From assembly GCF_000499845.2 (NCBI RefSeq), contig NC_023754.2, positions 18,602,111 to 18,666,110 of the forward strand: a stretch of 64,000 bases of DNA, written 5' to 3'. This document shows, piece after piece, positions 25,816-37,672 of this stretch. Each line of letters opens with the position of its first letter. The stretch's first letter is position 1. The notes under the pieces are model-generated. The model saw only the letters and a program-made list of their open reading frames with translations, was not told the DNA's origin and ran no database searches. The stretch comes from Phaseolus vulgaris (taxonomy: Eukaryota; Streptophyta; Magnoliopsida; Fabales; Fabaceae). Both the position numbers and the translations under genes were made by a program.

Positions 25816-25843
25816 TTTGTTTTACATATCTGCACTAGTGTGA

Positions 25844-26583
25844 ATTATGCATGTGAATGTTTTTAATCACTAAAAATGACAGATATGTTATAAATAAACC
25901 TTTTGAGTTGTGTGGTTGAAAATAATAGTGTATATATATGTAAACCTTTGAGTTGTGTGGTTTGAAAAGTCTTATTTCAATTATTGTATTTGGTTGTTTG
26001 ATAAGGAGAAAGACAAATGCAATTTAAATTGCATGAAATTTCTCTTTCATTTGAGAGTTTGGTCACTCAAAATGTAACAAATGCTCAAACAACAATGTTT
26101 CTTTACTTAAAATGCAATGTGATGTTTTAAGAGAGAAAAGAGACTATTTCTTTTTCTCTTAAACAATATTTCCTTATATGTGAAATCATGTTTTGTGTTT
26201 GATCGGTCACCTTGTTTGTTGATGATACTTTATTATTCTAAAAAAAAAAAGTATGGCATCAATGTTAGTCTAATTTATTATTGGTAAAAAAGTTGATTAT
26301 AAAAAAAATAAATAGAGAATACTAAAAAAACAGACATTTCCAATATAAATAAACAAACTCAACCGTTGAAATTCCAGTTTTGCACAAATCGCTTCTCGTC
26401 AAAAGGATATGGTTAAAAGATAACGAGAACTTTCAAACCAATTTTAATTTTGATGAAGTTAGTTTGTGGAAGATTAATCAAATGATACATGAGTAAAACT
26501 AAGAATTTTAAGGATGCATTGTATTATTAATAAATTTATTTGAAGTTTTATTTATATAAATTAAAATTGATCTAATATATAAC
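25844..26583. other. Intergenic DNA; start of the CHX duplicated unit
   Basis: No gene is seen. The stretch at about 26408-26510 (AGATAACGAGAACTTTC ... TGATACATGAGT) is repeated at about 33105-33200. It marks the left side of the tandem CHX duplication. Confidence 0.6.
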
Positions 26584-26930
26584 TACTAGAAAATCATAAA
26601 ATAGAAATCAATTTGAGAGATAAAAAATAATTAATTGTTATATTGACTAAATTAGATACTATTTTAGAAACTAAAAAAATTATTGGTATCTAAATTAGTT
26701 TAGATTATTGATAAATAGTTCCTGGTATCTAAATTAGTTATCAATGTTTTAACTACCAATTATTTAGATTATAAAGTTGATAGCTAAAACTTTTATAGTT
26801 AATTAGATACCAACTAAAAAAATTATTTATCAATAACAAAAACTAATTTAGATACCAAAATTTTTTTTTAGTTTCTAAAATAGTATCTAATTTAGTCCAT
26901 ATAAATTTTCATTTAATGATTTTCTTATAG
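26584..26930. repeat. Foldback MITE, copy B (best preserved ends)
   Basis: The ends CTACTAGAAAATCAT and ATGATTTTCTTATAG are inverted. Long internal arms carry GATACTATTTTAGAAACTAA and its inverse. It belongs to the same family as the other three copies in this window. Confidence 0.7.
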
Positions 26931-27095
26931 TATATATATATATATATTAAAATATAATAAAATATGAACAATTTGATGATTTTTTTATGTTTTTAAATAT
27001 TAATAAAATTTATTTGTTAGGATGATATGAAATTATAATATAATTAATTGTTGAAGAAAACATATAATACACTATAGTAATAAAGTGATTGATAA

Positions 27096-27540
27096 TAATT
27101 ATACAAAATAATTGAATAGAAACTAATAGAAACTAATTTTAGTGACCAAAATAATTAATTACTATTTAATTAAATTAGAGACTATTTTATAAACTAAAAA
27201 AACTATTGATATCTAAAGTAGTTTTTATTATTAATAAAAATTTATAAAATGATTTTTAAATTGATATCTAACTAATTAGTTATCAAAGTTTTAATTACTC
27301 GTTACTTTATATTCTAAATTAGTCTCTATTAGTCTTTTAAAGACTAATTTAAAATCTAAAATATTAGTTGCTAAAACTTAAGTAGCTAATTTAGATACAA
27401 ATTTAAAAATCATTTTATCAATTCTTATTAATAATAAAAATCACTTTAGATAAGAATGATATTTTAATCTCTAAATTAGTTAATATAACTAATTATTTTT
27501 AGTCTCTAAATTTGATTACTATTTAATGATTTTTTTGTAG
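27096..27540. mobile_element. Foldback MITE, copy C, inserted in the CHX copy 1 upstream region
   Basis: The flanks GTGATTGATAATAAT and TAATATTGATAATATTC are contiguous in the upstream region of CHX copy 3 (about 42640-42672). This identifies the intervening sequence as an insertion. The inside is the same family as copies A, B and D. The right end reads ATGATTTTTTTGTAG; the left end is poorly preserved. Confidence 0.75.
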
Positions 27541-28010
27541 TAAATATAATAGTTAATATTGATAATATTCTGGATCCACTTAAAATGATAAAACAATAGC
27601 ATATACAAAGTCACATGCAATAATATTAAAAATGAGTATGACATATAAATAACAATTCTTATAAGCAAAGAATCTTAATAACTAAATAAAAAAAATGAAT
27701 TCGAGTACATGTGTAATTGTTATGTACAAAATAAATTTTAAAAAGTGAGGAAATTTAAATATATGAACCATTAAAAAGTGACATATTTATAAGAACCATT
27801 AAAAAGATAAGCAATCATCTTCGTCGTCAATTTTAAAATAACTATATTTAATATATATCTTAAAAAATCGATACTTATATTTAAGTACATATATTTAAAA
27901 AGTATTAGAATAATATAATTTAAAAAAAATTGAGTTGTACAAGTTTAAAATCTAATATAATTTATAATTAGTGCAATTTATAGTGATGTAATTAATGTAT
28001 GAATATGAAT

Positions 28011-28110
28011 GTGAAATTTTGCACGTGCAATGTTTGCCTCACAAAATGAAGAATAAGAAGGAAGAGTTTTGCAATAGAATGAAAAGGAAACACTAGATCT
28101 CCTACTTTAA
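28011..28110 (+). promoter_or_regulatory. Conserved proximal promoter/leader of CHX copy 1 with a palindromic G-box
   Basis: The block is strongly conserved with 43150-43250 upstream of copy 3 (GTTTGCCTCACAAAATGAAG and CTCCTACTTTAA). It includes the 12-bp palindrome TTGCACGTGCAA (28019-28030), a G-box core. Copy 3 has TTGCGTGTGCAA instead, which destroys the core. Regulatory function is inferred from position and conservation only. Confidence 0.45.
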
Positions 28111-28283
28111 TGTATATCCACTATCGTTTGAGGGATCCTTCTTTAAACTGTTTCTCTTCAGTTTTCCATCTTGATTTTTCATGGTTTTCACAGAAAGGTT
28201 CAGGCATGACAAGGCTATACCCATCACACAGTTTGGTACAAGCATCGAATGGATGGCATCAACACTTCAATCATTCTAGGATC

Positions 28284-31200
28284 ATGCAAGAACAATTTAT
28301 TAATGTTACCACAAAGGGAAACTCCACAATTTCTTTCCCCATTGTCTGTCATAACTTAAATTCTCAGTCTTCGGGCATCTTTTATGGTGACAATCCTTTA
28401 TCTCACTCCTTCTCAGTCGTAATTTTCAATCTCGCATTCATCAACCTCATCACTCATTTTATCGGAGTTCTTCTTAAGCCCCTTAGACAACCTTTTATCA
28501 TATCTCAAATGCTAGTAAGCTTCCTTTTGTTACATTTATCAGATTCTTATCATTCTATAAACAACATCTCCAACCTACTCAAAATATAAGTGATTATTAA
28601 TATTATATATCAGGTTGTATTGTATGTGGCATTGTGATGATTATCTAATCGAAAGTTGTTAATTTTTTCATGTATATTTGTAAGGGTGGTATCATTCTTG
28701 GACCTTCCTTTCTGGGGCACAGTATATGGTACCAACGTCACATGACAACCGACACAGCCCAATTCATAATGAACAATCTTGGTATGATGGGATTCATGTT
28801 CTTTATATTCATATATGGTGTGAAGGCAGATCTAGATATTCTGAAAAGAATAGGGAAATTGCACATATCTGCTGCAGTGGTTGGCCTTATAATTCCCGCA
28901 GGGGTAGTGTTTGCTGTGGCACTAAGGATGAGAAAGAACATGGACGAAGATTTGGCAAAGGTAAGTTCACTTGCAGCAGTAGCGGGGTACTTTGGGTTCT
29001 CAACATTCCCTGTTCTCTACCACATCCTCCAAGAGTTTAACCTTCTAAATACACAAGTGGGGCGAATATCATTGTCCATAGCAATGATTGGTGACATGAT
29101 TGGTTGTGTTTTTATCTTATTGTTTGAGGCAGCATCTCAAGAAGTAAAGATAATAAAAAGCGTTTGGTATTTTACTTCTCTTGTGCTGATCATAGCGTTC
29201 CTTTCACTTTGTGTTAGACCTGCTATGATATGGATCAACAAGAATACTCCTGAAGGGCAGCTACAAGAATCCATTATAGTTGCCATTCTTCTAGGGACTT
29301 ATGTTATGGGATTCTTAACTGACTTCTTTGGCATAGCCATTGTTAATGGAACATTGTTTTTAGGCTTGGCAATTCCAGATGGGCCTCAGGTGGGAGCAGC
29401 ACTTGAAAAGAAGACCGCAACAATTATCTCTGATATTCTTCTACCATTCTCATTCATTTTGGTGGGATCAAATACTGATATTTATGCCATGACTGCTTCT
29501 GGTTGGTCCACTTTTTCACCATTGTTTATAATGATTATTATTGGATACTTCCTTAAATTCTTCACCACATGGGTTACTTTACATCTCTTCCGAGTGCCAT
29601 TCAGGGATGGACTAATCCTTAGCCTCATTCTGAGCTTAAGAGGCCAGGTTGAACTTATATTGTTTGTGCATTGGACACACAAAAGTGTAAGCTCAACCTT
29701 TAATATTCACATTTTCTTATTTAAGTCTAATTTAGAATTTCGTTCAGGATACCATCAACACATTTCTTGTAACTTAATATGTTTAAAATTAGAAAATTTA
29801 AGTGAAAGTTTCTTATATATAAGAAATAAGATTTATAAGGAATAAGTTTGGTTTATAATAAATTTCAAAAGAGAATATATAGTATGTTTAAAAACATGTA
29901 GAGAAATATTAATAAGACACTCATTATAACATAAAATATTCGTTGGTAATGATTATTGACAGATTTATTATGTCTGTTGCCTTATACTTATTGACGGATT
30001 CTACTATTTATAGATAAGAGAACTAAGCTTTTGTATTGGTTCGAATTCCAGCAAATTATTAGCATATGCTTCTATTTTACTAACAAAATATTGGTGTCTA
30101 CTCCTCTAGTTTACCGACAGGATTTTCCGACAAACTTATAACTGATGAATAAGTTTTGGGTTTTCCTTATCTGTCGATAATTTCTGTTGATAATGTCTGC
30201 TTATCGATGAATAAATTTCCATAAAAAATATCTGTGTGTAATTATGATATTTGTTCTATTAAGTTTTATTTTTAATACATTCTATATATATTGAAATTTA
30301 CTGAAAATTAGAAATTTTAATAGTATTAATTCTTCATTAGTGATTTTTTTTTCTTATTTTATAGTTTAAAAGAATCTTTAACCAATAGTAAAATGTGTGC
30401 TTAGATAATGTGTTGGCAGGTGGAATGTTTTGTTTTTATTTGAATGACATAAATACACATCCAGTGTAAATAATTGATGCAATTGTTGTGGTTACAGATC
30501 ATAAAGGTGCCAAGCTTCTCAATTTTGGTTCTTATGACATTATTATTGACATCAGCTTTCTGTCCTTTGATCTCTATATTATATGATCCAACAAAGCCAT
30601 ACATGGTGAACCAAAGGAGGAACATTCAAAACCACCCTCCAGACACAGAGCTTAGAATAATGTTATGCATTTTTGATACTGACGTCATACATGGTCTCAT
30701 ACATCTACTTGATATCTCCAATCCAACACAAGACTTCCCATTTTCAGTGTCAGTTCATAAACTCACTGAGCTTCTAGGTCGAGCCAACCCTATTTTCATA
30801 GACCATAAAAAGCAAAAAGTGCCTCCCAGTTATCAATGGGATAACACCATACACGTGCTTGAACGTCATCAAGAACTTAAAGGAGCCTTCATGAAGCTTC
30901 ATTTCTTCACAACTGTGACCCCAAAGAACGCGATGTTCGGAGATATATGCGAGCTTGCCATAGAACAAGAAGCTTCTTTAATCATCTTACCTTTCAACCT
31001 TGATGTCGTCCATAACCATGCAGTTAAAACAGTGAATTCACAATTGTTGAAGAATTCACCTTGCTCAGTTGCAATTTTCGTTGACAAGGGTTTTCTTAAC
31101 ACCCACAACACCCTAGGAAGTTTTCGTCAAACTAAACATCGATTTGCCGTATTTTTCCTAGGGGGTGGAGATTCCAGAGAGGCTCTTGTTTATGCAGATA

Positions 31201-31589
31201 GGATGCTTGCTCACCATGAGGTGTCTCTCACTGTTATAAGGTTTCTCTCTCACAACTTTATAGGGTACAATGAAAGCGAGAAGAAGCTGGATGATGGAAT
31301 TGTGACCTGGTTCTGGGTTAAGAATGAGATTAATCAGAGAATGGTGTATCGAGAAGTGATGGTTAAAAATGGAGAAGAAACAATCGGAGCAATTCAAGCT
31401 ATGAATGATGGTGCTTTTGATCTTTTCATAGTGGGAAGGAAACAAGGGATAAACCCTATTCTTCTCACTGGATTATCAGAATGGACTGAAAGTGAAGAGT
31501 TGGGACTCATAGGAGACTATGTTTCATCCCCAGATTTTTTTGGCTCAGCTTCTGTTTTAGTTGTTCAACAACAAATCTTAAGAGGCTAA
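28284..31589 (+). CDS. Cation/H+ exchanger, CHX family (CPA2), array copy 1
   Basis: Three exons: 28284-28514, 28685-29686 and 30498-31589. All splice sites are GT-AG in phase 0, giving about 774 residues. The first methionine shared with copy 3 is at 28284; an in-frame ATG at 28206 would add 26 residues. Exons 1 and 2 encode the Na+/H+ exchanger-type membrane domain (PF00999), with QPFIISQML, GGIILGPSFLG, a GDMIG motif in the ion-site region, FLGLAIPDGPQVG and LSLRGQVELI. Exon 3 adds the long hydrophilic C-terminal domain of plant CHX proteins (FCPLISILYDP ... HRFAVFFLGGGDSREAL). Members move K+ or Na+ against H+ across endomembranes or the plasma membrane, and many are pollen-expressed. Substrate and tissue cannot be told here. 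Intron 2 (811 bp) is enlarged by an insertion compared with copy 3. Confidence 0.9.
29730..30350. mobile_element. Insertion within intron 2 of CHX copy 1
   Basis: Intron 2 is 811 bp here but only 207 bp in copy 3, and sequence at both intron ends matches between the copies. The extra DNA contains repeated TTATTGACAGA, TACCGACAGG and TCTGTCGATAA-type motifs. These resemble the subterminal arrays of CACTA-derived elements. The exact ends and target duplication are unclear. Confidence 0.5.
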
Positions 31590-33340
31590 AATTAGGATTC
31601 ACCACTAATAGATAGTCAAATTAATCAAATTATGCGTGAATAGCATTTAGATGAAGACAAAATCCTAGTTTTCTTTAGAAAAAAGAAGAAGATAATTTTT
31701 TATTTTTTTTTATCGGCAAAGAAGATGATAATAATGTAGCAAGTTTTGTATAGCTAACTTTCCATCTCTTGCTTCATCATCATATCACACAGGTAAGTAA
31801 AAAAACTCATTCTTTTTATCTAGTTAGGGGTTAATGTTTTCTCTCTTCGATTTCACATTCAAAATTGAAAAAACACTTAAACATAGAAGGGAAATTACTA
31901 GAATGTCAAACTGGGTCAGATTAGTTGGAGCTGCTAATCAGTCTGAGACTCATTTAATAAGGTGACTTAATATTTTCATAAGGAAAAAAACCCCTTTCAT
32001 ATCATAATTTTATTAGTCAAACCATCATTATAGTGAAAGTGTAAAATGCTCGAAACCAGGAAAATTAAAACGTAATCCCTAGACTTAATGTAACTTTAGT
32101 CCTCGAACATAATTTAATATGATTTCTTAAGACGATTTTTTTAAATTGTTGTGAAGGGATTAATACTTTTAAGGAATATTACCAAAACGTCATATACTTT
32201 TTGGGATAATGATATTTATATCTTGACGGTCAAAATAATTTCAGTAAAGAAGCAAATTCACTCTTTCTCGATCGTCACACCGTGTCAAACTTAATTAATT
32301 AGCATCACTCAAATTCAAAACAATCTTATCAGCAAAATAAACGTTTAGTGACGTATTCAATATCTCACTAATTTCAACATTTACTCGTGAAATGTTTATC
32401 TTCTACTTATTGAATTAATCGAATTAACTATAAGGACTCCAATTTAAGAAGATAACCGAATTCTCTTCGAAAACAATTCTTTTGACAAAACCTAAATTTT
32501 AAAAAGACCAACAATAAAACATAATCTGTTACATAGAATTTAGAATTTAAGAACGAAACTTTATTAATAGAAATCTCTAAATTCATTACGAAATCACAGG
32601 GGAATTAACCACAAGGAGTACATAAGCAAAACGAAAGGATTACAATGAAAAGAATAAAAAAAAACCTTGACGCTTTATTTTCGAACGCTGTCAAGCTCTA
32701 ACACTTCATTATTTCTCCATCTTTTTAGGTTTTTCTGCTTCAAAGATCTTGAGAATATATTTTGGTTCACATTAGATTTTGTTTGTTTTTAAGAAGATTT
32801 GCTTCCAATTTTGTTTATGAGATAATTGTAGAATTTATTATCTTATTCTTATTACATAGTATAGTGCTTCTAGAAGCAAAAACTGTATTATGTTGACTAA
32901 TGAATATATTATGATCAAATTTCACATTGTATTGACCATTTTTTCTATGCTTTTATAGTGATCAAATCACATTGTCATTTGAAAAATCTAGGAATAATTT
33001 GAATCACAACTTCAGGAAGAAACAACTCATTCAATTTAATGATGTCCAATTCAGATTATTCAACTCACATAGTCTGTTGAGATCCACCAATGACTATAAT
33101 GGTTAATAGATAACGAGAACTTTCACACCAATTTTAATTTTGATGAAGTCAGTTTGTGTAAGATTAATCAAATGATACATGAGTGAAATTAAGAATTTTA
33201 CCCATATATAATGAAATAAAAGTAAAACAAGCAATATCTAATTACAAATAACATATACTACTTTCTCATATGTGTATCTCAAAAGAAATATCCCTCTTCA
33301 TAGGGATTTAATATATACATCAAAAGTTTTAACAACAAAA
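31590..33340. other. Duplicated 3' flank of CHX copy 1 and the next duplicon start
   Basis: 31590-32545 is repeated downstream of copy 2 (37220-37670, 38292-38711, 39366-39514), where three elements split it. A part at about 32010-32200 also resembles intron 2 of SWC6 (48275-48480). 33105-33200 repeats 26408-26510 and marks the left part of a second CHX unit. I see no gene. Confidence 0.65.
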
Positions 33341-33341
33341 C

Positions 33342-34930
33342 TGTTGAAGATGGTTGCTGCCCCTTTCAAGACATATGTTTGATGAAGACTTTTATGTACA
33401 ATTTATGTATATTTCCTTTTGCTTTAAGAATGTCTTAGGTAGAGTTTAGAGGTTGTTTAAGAGTAGGCTTTTTGCTGAGTAACTCACCTCCTAACCACTA
33501 ACCATGTGATAAGAGCAAGCACAAATTTCTTAAACTGTTTTTCACATGTTTTACAAAAAAACACGTTTACTGCATAAAAATAAATCTGTTCTTTTCTAAA
33601 TAAACAAATTCTTTTTTTAAACTGATACCTTGGCTAAGTCTTGTGAAAATTAGATTTTGTGCATCAAGCATTTTGACTAAGTCTTCTACCTTTCAAAACG
33701 ACTGTGTTTTAAATAGTTAATCTTTTTCTGTTTTCGTTTTGAAAAATAAATCTGTTCATCTGTAAATGAATAGATTCTTTTTGACTCTGGTGCCATGTCT
33801 AGCTTAAACGGTTTTCAGTTTTGTCCCTGCACCAGAATGACTGACTAAGTCTCCTCACATAACAAATTCTCTAACTGCTTTTTGAAAATAAATCTGTTCA
33901 TTTTATTTTCAATATGTTCATTTTATAGCAGCTTTAACTATTTTTCAAAAATATGTTATAAGTTGGTTTTCTATAAAATGAAAACTTGTTTATGAGTTTA
34001 AACATCGATCATACAATTGTGAAAACAAGTTTTGCATCAGAGAATTGAGGATTTACAAAGAATTAACATCTGTTCTTAAAATATTTCAAAAATCACAAAG
34101 TGCTTGTTCTTGTTTGGTTCCAAAAGCTTGGTGAGAGGTGCTGCTACTGTTCTAGCAATCTGTTCTACTGGTTTAAGGCAGATTTCTGCATCCTCAATCA
34201 GGTGTAGTCGTTTCACATTTCTTTTCTTGTAAAAGTTTGGTTGTACACTCTTCTTGATAGGGTTTCTTGAAGTGTGTGTGTGCTGAAATAGGGTTTTTTC
34301 AGCAAGTGTACCTAAGTTCTTGTAGGGTTCAAGAACAGTGAGATTTGTGTTTGTTTGAATTGTGATTTAGTGAATTTCACCTTGGTTTAGGTGAAGACTG
34401 GATGTAGCTTAGTTGAGTGAACCAGTATAATTGCCTTGTGTTCATTCTCCCTTAATCTCTACACTTAAATTTCTGCATAACTGTTAAACTATCAAAAAAT
34501 AAATTTGTTCAATCAATAATAAATCTGTTCTTTCTGGGCTCGGTTCATACTGTTCTTAATTTCTGGAAAACTGTTTGATTTTAAGAAGAACATAAATAAC
34601 CGGTTAAAAAGCCACTGAAACAGATTGATTGTGATAGGTTACTCAAGTAACTGTCAAGCTATCAATTGAATCTTAATCACTTGCTTAAAATTGAAGCTTG
34701 TTGTTCTGTGATTTACTGTTTTTCTTCCTAATATCAGTGTGTATCTGGAAAATCAATATGCATAATCTTGTGATTAACTTGGCCGTATAAACGTTTTTCA
34801 AACACAAACAGTGCCAAAATAAATCTGTTCAATTTCAAATAAATCGATTTATTTTCTGTACTCTGTGAAAAATACTGGTTCTGCGAGAAACTTTTAAAAG
34901 ATCAATTCACCCCCTCTTGAACTTTGACAC
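33342..34930 (+). mobile_element. Probable LTR-retrotransposon remnant (solo-LTR-like block)
   Basis: The block starts near TGTTGAAGATGG and ends near TCACCCCCTCTTGAACTTTG. It contains at least six dispersed copies of AAATAAATCTGTTC (about 33584, 33747, 33887, 34497, 34518, 34822). The composition and pyrimidine-rich end recall Ty1/copia LTRs. I find no gag or pol and no convincing 5-bp target duplication, so the assignment is tentative. It lies where CHX copy 2 lost its 5' part. Confidence 0.4.
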
Positions 34931-34970
34931 TATTAAACCCAATAAAAACAAAGCATTCAAATAAAACTAT

Positions 34971-35030
34971 CTCATTCTCCAGCTGCTCACTAAGGAGCTC
35001 CTCATTCTCCAGCTGCTCACTAAGGAGCTC
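34971..35030. repeat. Perfect 30-bp tandem duplication
   Basis: The unit starts CTCATTCTCCAGCTG and occurs at 34971-35000 and 35001-35030 without difference. A related GCTCACTAAGAGCTCC lies at 36255-36270, exactly where the CHX copy 2 fragment begins. Confidence 0.95.
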
Positions 35031-36266
35031 TATTACCTGCAATCTCATATGCTCCCGTGTAAAACACGATCATCACAGATAAAGAAACAAACACAAACAA
35101 ATAATAGGGTAAGCTATCTATATAAAAAGTTTTGATATAATTTAAATTTCAAATTAATAAGCATAATTCATCAATTCTCATATGATTTCTCAAAGTGTCT
35201 ATTACATTCATAAAATTCATCTTTCAAATGTCAAACTTTTACTGACTCACAACACATAGACACTTAACTCTACTTCCGGAAGACTCGTGTATTGAAATTA
35301 GCATCCAGAGACCTGCACCTGTCATACTACTGTTGTGAAACCCACACAGCCATGCACATAATTATCTCAATATCTCGTCATCTCATCATCTTCATATGAC
35401 AGGGTAAATCCATTTGATATGCTCTGATCAGTTCTTTCAAACCTCAGACTCAGCCAAATGGACCTCCTTCGACTCTCACCAACTGAATAACTTCATCTAT
35501 GTGATTCCATTATATCAGTAGAGTCAGGATCGTCTCATTCACAGGACACTCACAAATCAATACACCCTAATAACAATCTCAACATGATATTTCCTTTCCT
35601 GAAAATACTACATCTTGATCACACTTTAACCTCATTACATACATCATTTAACATATCAATGCACCACTCAATCACTTCATATTTAAACTTTCTAAACAAT
35701 CCAAATATATCTCAAACTTTACTTAAACACATAATTATTTCCAAATATATGCTCTTTAAATCAATCATCATCTGAAATCACACAACCACTTCTCATCAAA
35801 CATCTCACTTAAGTAATTCAACAAAATATTCAAAAAGAACAGTTCAACTCATTTATATTATCATTCAAACACATTCAATTCTCAATCACAAACACTTTCA
35901 ACAAATTATTCACCTTAAAATCAATATAAAAGATTCAAAATCTCATCAAACATCTCACTTAAGTAATTCAACAAAATATTCAAAAAGAACAGTTCAACTC
36001 ATTTATATTATCATTCAAACACATTCAATTCTCAATCACAAACACTTTCAACAAATTATTCACCTTAAAATCAATATAAAAGATTCAAAATCAACCATTC
36101 CAGTCAATATTTACTTTACTCTTTAAAAGAGACAATCCTGCAAGCAAAAACAATTGGAATTGGTGACCACGTCACCTCCACATCCAGAATCTTCTAACCT
36201 AGGGTTTTATTGGAAATAATAAGACTAGCTTCCCTTACCTGAACTTTAGTTGATGCTCACTAAGAG
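35031..36266 (-). mobile_element. G-depleted repeat segment, probable LTR fragment
   Basis: About 1.2 kb with very few G bases on the plus strand, especially 35560-36120. Read on the minus strand it looks like retrotransposon LTR sequence (AGGTAAGGGAAGCTAG, GGTGACGTGGTCACC). It ends directly at the truncated CHX copy 2. The family is not established. Confidence 0.35.
35791..36090. repeat. Perfect 150-bp tandem duplication
   Basis: 35791-35940 and 35941-36090 appear identical, both starting TCTCATCAAACATCTCACTT. The lack of differences suggests a recent event, or an assembly duplication. Confidence 0.93.
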
Positions 36267-37219
36267 CTCCAGACACAGAGCTTAGAATAATGTTATGCAT
36301 TTTTGATACTGACGTCATACATGGTCTCATACATCTACTTGATATCTCCAATCCAACACAAGACTTCCCATTTTCAGTGTCAGTTCATAAACTCACTGAG
36401 CTTCTAGGTCGAGCCAACCCTATTTTCATAGACCATAAAAAGCAAAAAGTGCCTCCCAGTTATCAATGGGATAACACCATACACGTGCTTGAACGTCATC
36501 AAGAACTTAAAGGAGCCTTCATGAAGCTTCATTTCTTCACAACTGTGACCCCAAAGAACGCGATGTTCGGAGATATATGCGAGCTTGCCATAGAACAAGA
36601 AGCTTCTTTAATCATCTTACCTTTCAACCTTGATGTCGTCCATAACCATGCAGTTAAAACAGTGAATTCACTAGTGTTGAGGAATTCACCTTGCTCAGTT
36701 GCAATTTTCGTTGACAGGGGTTTTCTTAACATCAACACCACCATAGGAAGTTTTCCTCAAACTAAACATCGATTTGCCGTATTTTTTCTAGGGGGTGGAG
36801 ATTCCAGAGAGGCTCTTGTTTATGCAGATAGGATGCTTGCTCACCATGAGGTGTCTCTCACTGTTATAAGGTTTCTCTCTCACAACTTTATAGGGTACAA
36901 TGAAATCGAGAAGAAGCTTGATGATGGAATTGTGACCTGGTTCTGGGTTAAGAATGAGATTAATCAGAGAATGGTGTATAGAGAAGTGATGGTAAAAAAT
37001 GGAGAAGAAACAATCGCAGCAATTCAAGCTATGAATGATGGTGCTTTTGATCTTTTGATAGTGGGAAGGAAACAAGGGATAAACCCTATTCTTCTCACTG
37101 GATTATCAGAATGGACTGAAAGTGAAGAGTTGGGACTCATAGGAGATTATGTTTCATCTGCAGATTTTTTTGGCTCAGCTTCTGTTTTAGTTATTCAACA
37201 ACAAATCTTAAGAGGCTAA
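36267..37219 (+). pseudogene. 5'-truncated CHX copy 2 (C-terminal domain only)
   Basis: From CTCCAGACACAGAG onward this matches copy 1 exon 3 at a constant offset of 5630 bp into the 3' flank, with few substitutions. Exons 1 and 2 and the first part of exon 3 are missing, so there is no membrane domain. The remaining frame is intact. From ATG at 36290 it would give 309 residues, equal to residues 466-774 of copy 1. No promoter related to the other copies adjoins it. The preceding sequence is retroelement-like. The intact frame points to recent truncation. A free soluble C-terminal domain is conceivable but unsupported. Confidence 0.9.
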
Positions 37220-37672
37220 AATTAGGATTCACCACTAATAGATAGTCAAATTAACCAAATTATGTGTGAATATCAAGAAGGAATAGCATTTAGATGAAGA
37301 CAAAATCCTAGTTTTCTTTAGAAAAAAAGAAGAAGAAGATAATAATGTAGCAGGTTTTGTAGAGCTAACTTTCCATCTCTTACTTCATTATCATATCACA
37401 TAGGTAAGTAAAAAAACTCATTCTTTTTATCTAGTTATGGGTTAATGTTCTCTCTCTCCGATTTCATATTCAAAATTGAAAAAACACTTAAACATAGAAG
37501 GGAAATTACTAGAATGTCAAACTGGGTCAGATTAGTTGGAGCTGCTAATCAGTCTTAGACTAATTTAGTAAGGTAACTTAATATTTTCATAACGAAAAAA
37601 ACCCCTTTCATATCATAATTTTATTAGGGAAAACATTAAAGTGTAAAATGCTCGAAACGAGGAAGATTAAAT

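Larger units (their letters stand above)
19688..25840 (+). mobile_element. CACTA (En/Spm-type) transposon, near complete
   Basis: The element is 6153 bp long. Its ends are CACTAGTACAAAATATG on the left and the inverse of CACTAGTGCAGATATG on the right. A 3-bp duplication TGA flanks it (19685-19687 and 25841-25843). CACTA ends with a 3-bp duplication define the superfamily. Subterminal arrays of the motif ACAAATGCGGT and its inverse lie inside both ends. Between them are a TNP2-type transposase with its associated domains and a spliced Ulp1-like peptidase, all on the plus strand. Nonsense and frameshift lesions make it non-autonomous now, although the termini look intact. Confidence 0.92.

Noticed and set aside
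28726..29040. Open frame of 104 codons within CHX copy 1 exon 2 (and its counterpart in copy 3)
   Set aside because: It is an alternative frame of the conserved exchanger exon with no domain of its own. It persists only because the exon is duplicated.
30899..31445. Reverse-strand frames repeated in all CHX copies
   Set aside because: They are antisense shadows of the conserved exon 3. Conservation between copies reflects the sense gene.
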